A stretch of DNA of 64,000 bases from Rugalucina vietnamica (taxonomy: Eukaryota > Mollusca > Bivalvia > Lucinida > Lucinidae): NCBI GenBank assembly GCA_964017185.1, contig OZ024878.1:19347851-19411850 (forward strand), written 5' to 3'. The position numbers and the translations under genes were made by a program. Within the stretch, counting starts at the first letter, position 1. Every line of letters starts with the position of its first letter. The notes under the pieces were generated by a model. The model was not told the origin of the DNA and did no database searches. It saw only the letters and a list, made by a program, of their open reading frames with translations. Below are positions 63,736 through 64,000 of this stretch, piece after piece.

Positions 63736-64000
63736 TTAACATGATATTCAAACATGTACAGTCAGAATTCTTTATAATGGTGAACGCTATAACGGAATAT
63801 TCGACTTCCGACAAAAATTTCGTGGGGACGGATTTTTCCCTATTAAAATTACTACGTTATAACGGAAAACACGCTTACCGACACCGACAGCAATTATTGG
63901 GAACAAATATGACTTTTGTACACATTTTTCTGCCTTTACAACGTCACAGATGTGTTTATTGAATTTTGCGACATACCGCAAACCGGCAAAGTGATTGACA
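63736..64000. other. Right edge: possible palindromic MITE, incomplete
   Basis: TACAGTCAGAATTCTTTATA ATGGTGAACGCTATAACGGA AT and ACGTTATAACGGAAAACACG CTTACCGACACCGACAGC resemble the ATAATG/GTTATAAC-rich arms of family E but differ in sequence. The element is cut by the window end. No exon of PNKP was found here. Confidence 0.4.

Noticed and set aside
1-64000. LTR retrotransposon, Polinton, viral or CRISPR-like structure
   Set aside because: No integrase, capsid, protease, paired long direct terminal repeats or regularly spaced short repeats were seen. Tandem units in families A and B are longer, variable and lack unique spacers.
61280-64000. Search for the next PNKP exon (VATHAGLYRKP-type block)
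   Set aside because: No matching peptide with an acceptor was found on the plus strand; the interval is a family A repeat with a LINE insertion, so the exon is presumed to lie beyond the window.

Overview
The window looks like nuclear DNA from a bivalve mollusc. It is AT-rich, has intron-rich genes with canonical GT/AG junctions, and is packed with short palindromic MITEs, tRNA-derived SINEs, LINE fragments and repeat families of a kind abundant in bivalve genomes. The organism call is an inference; species cannot be read from the sequence. No LTR, retroviral or Polinton-like element, rRNA gene, CRISPR array or bacterial gene was recognised.

Three host genes could be assembled exon by exon with consistent phases. 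(1) 11188-24813, plus strand: an eight-exon gene for a 469-residue secreted-pathway protein of the GH18 di-N-acetylchitobiase (CTBS) family. It has a signal peptide, a degenerate catalytic motif and an added C-terminal membrane anchor, so it is probably a membrane-bound pseudo-enzyme. (2) 35444-45769, minus strand: a six-exon orthologue of HSPBP1 (Fes1 type), a nucleotide-exchange factor for Hsp70. Its first exon appears to lack one base in a short homopolymer. (3) 56329 to at least 61279, plus strand: the first five coding exons of polynucleotide kinase 3'-phosphatase (PNKP), with the FHA domain, an unusually long Lys/Ser/Asp-rich linker and the start of the phosphatase. The rest lies beyond the window.

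Layout: 1-11.2 kb is gene-free and holds LINE tails, a SINE, palindromes and a CpG-rich repeat patch. 11.2-24.8 kb is the CTBS-like gene, whose introns are mostly two large Helitron-like repeat families, here called A (begins AGCTCACCTGAGCC) and B (begins AGCTCGCCTG). 22.7-33 kb is a dense cluster of about 17 copies of one hairpin MITE family (C). 34.7-45.8 kb is HSPBP1 with repeat-filled introns. 46.6-50.1 kb is a LINE with an uninterrupted PHD-endonuclease-reverse transcriptase ORF. 51-56 kb holds a broken LINE, GC-rich palindrome arrays and a tandem-repeat block split by an insertion. 56.3-64 kb is PNKP, with a partial exon duplication, a mariner remnant and a LINE fragment inserted into a family A repeat.

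The three genes do unrelated jobs (glycan-related surface or lysosomal protein, cytosolic chaperone regulation, DNA end repair) and show no sign of working together. The most notable points are the predicted pseudo-enzyme chitobiase with a membrane anchor, the PNKP linker, the many repeat-borne nuclear-receptor-type palindromes, and a MITE sitting at a splice donor of HSPBP1.
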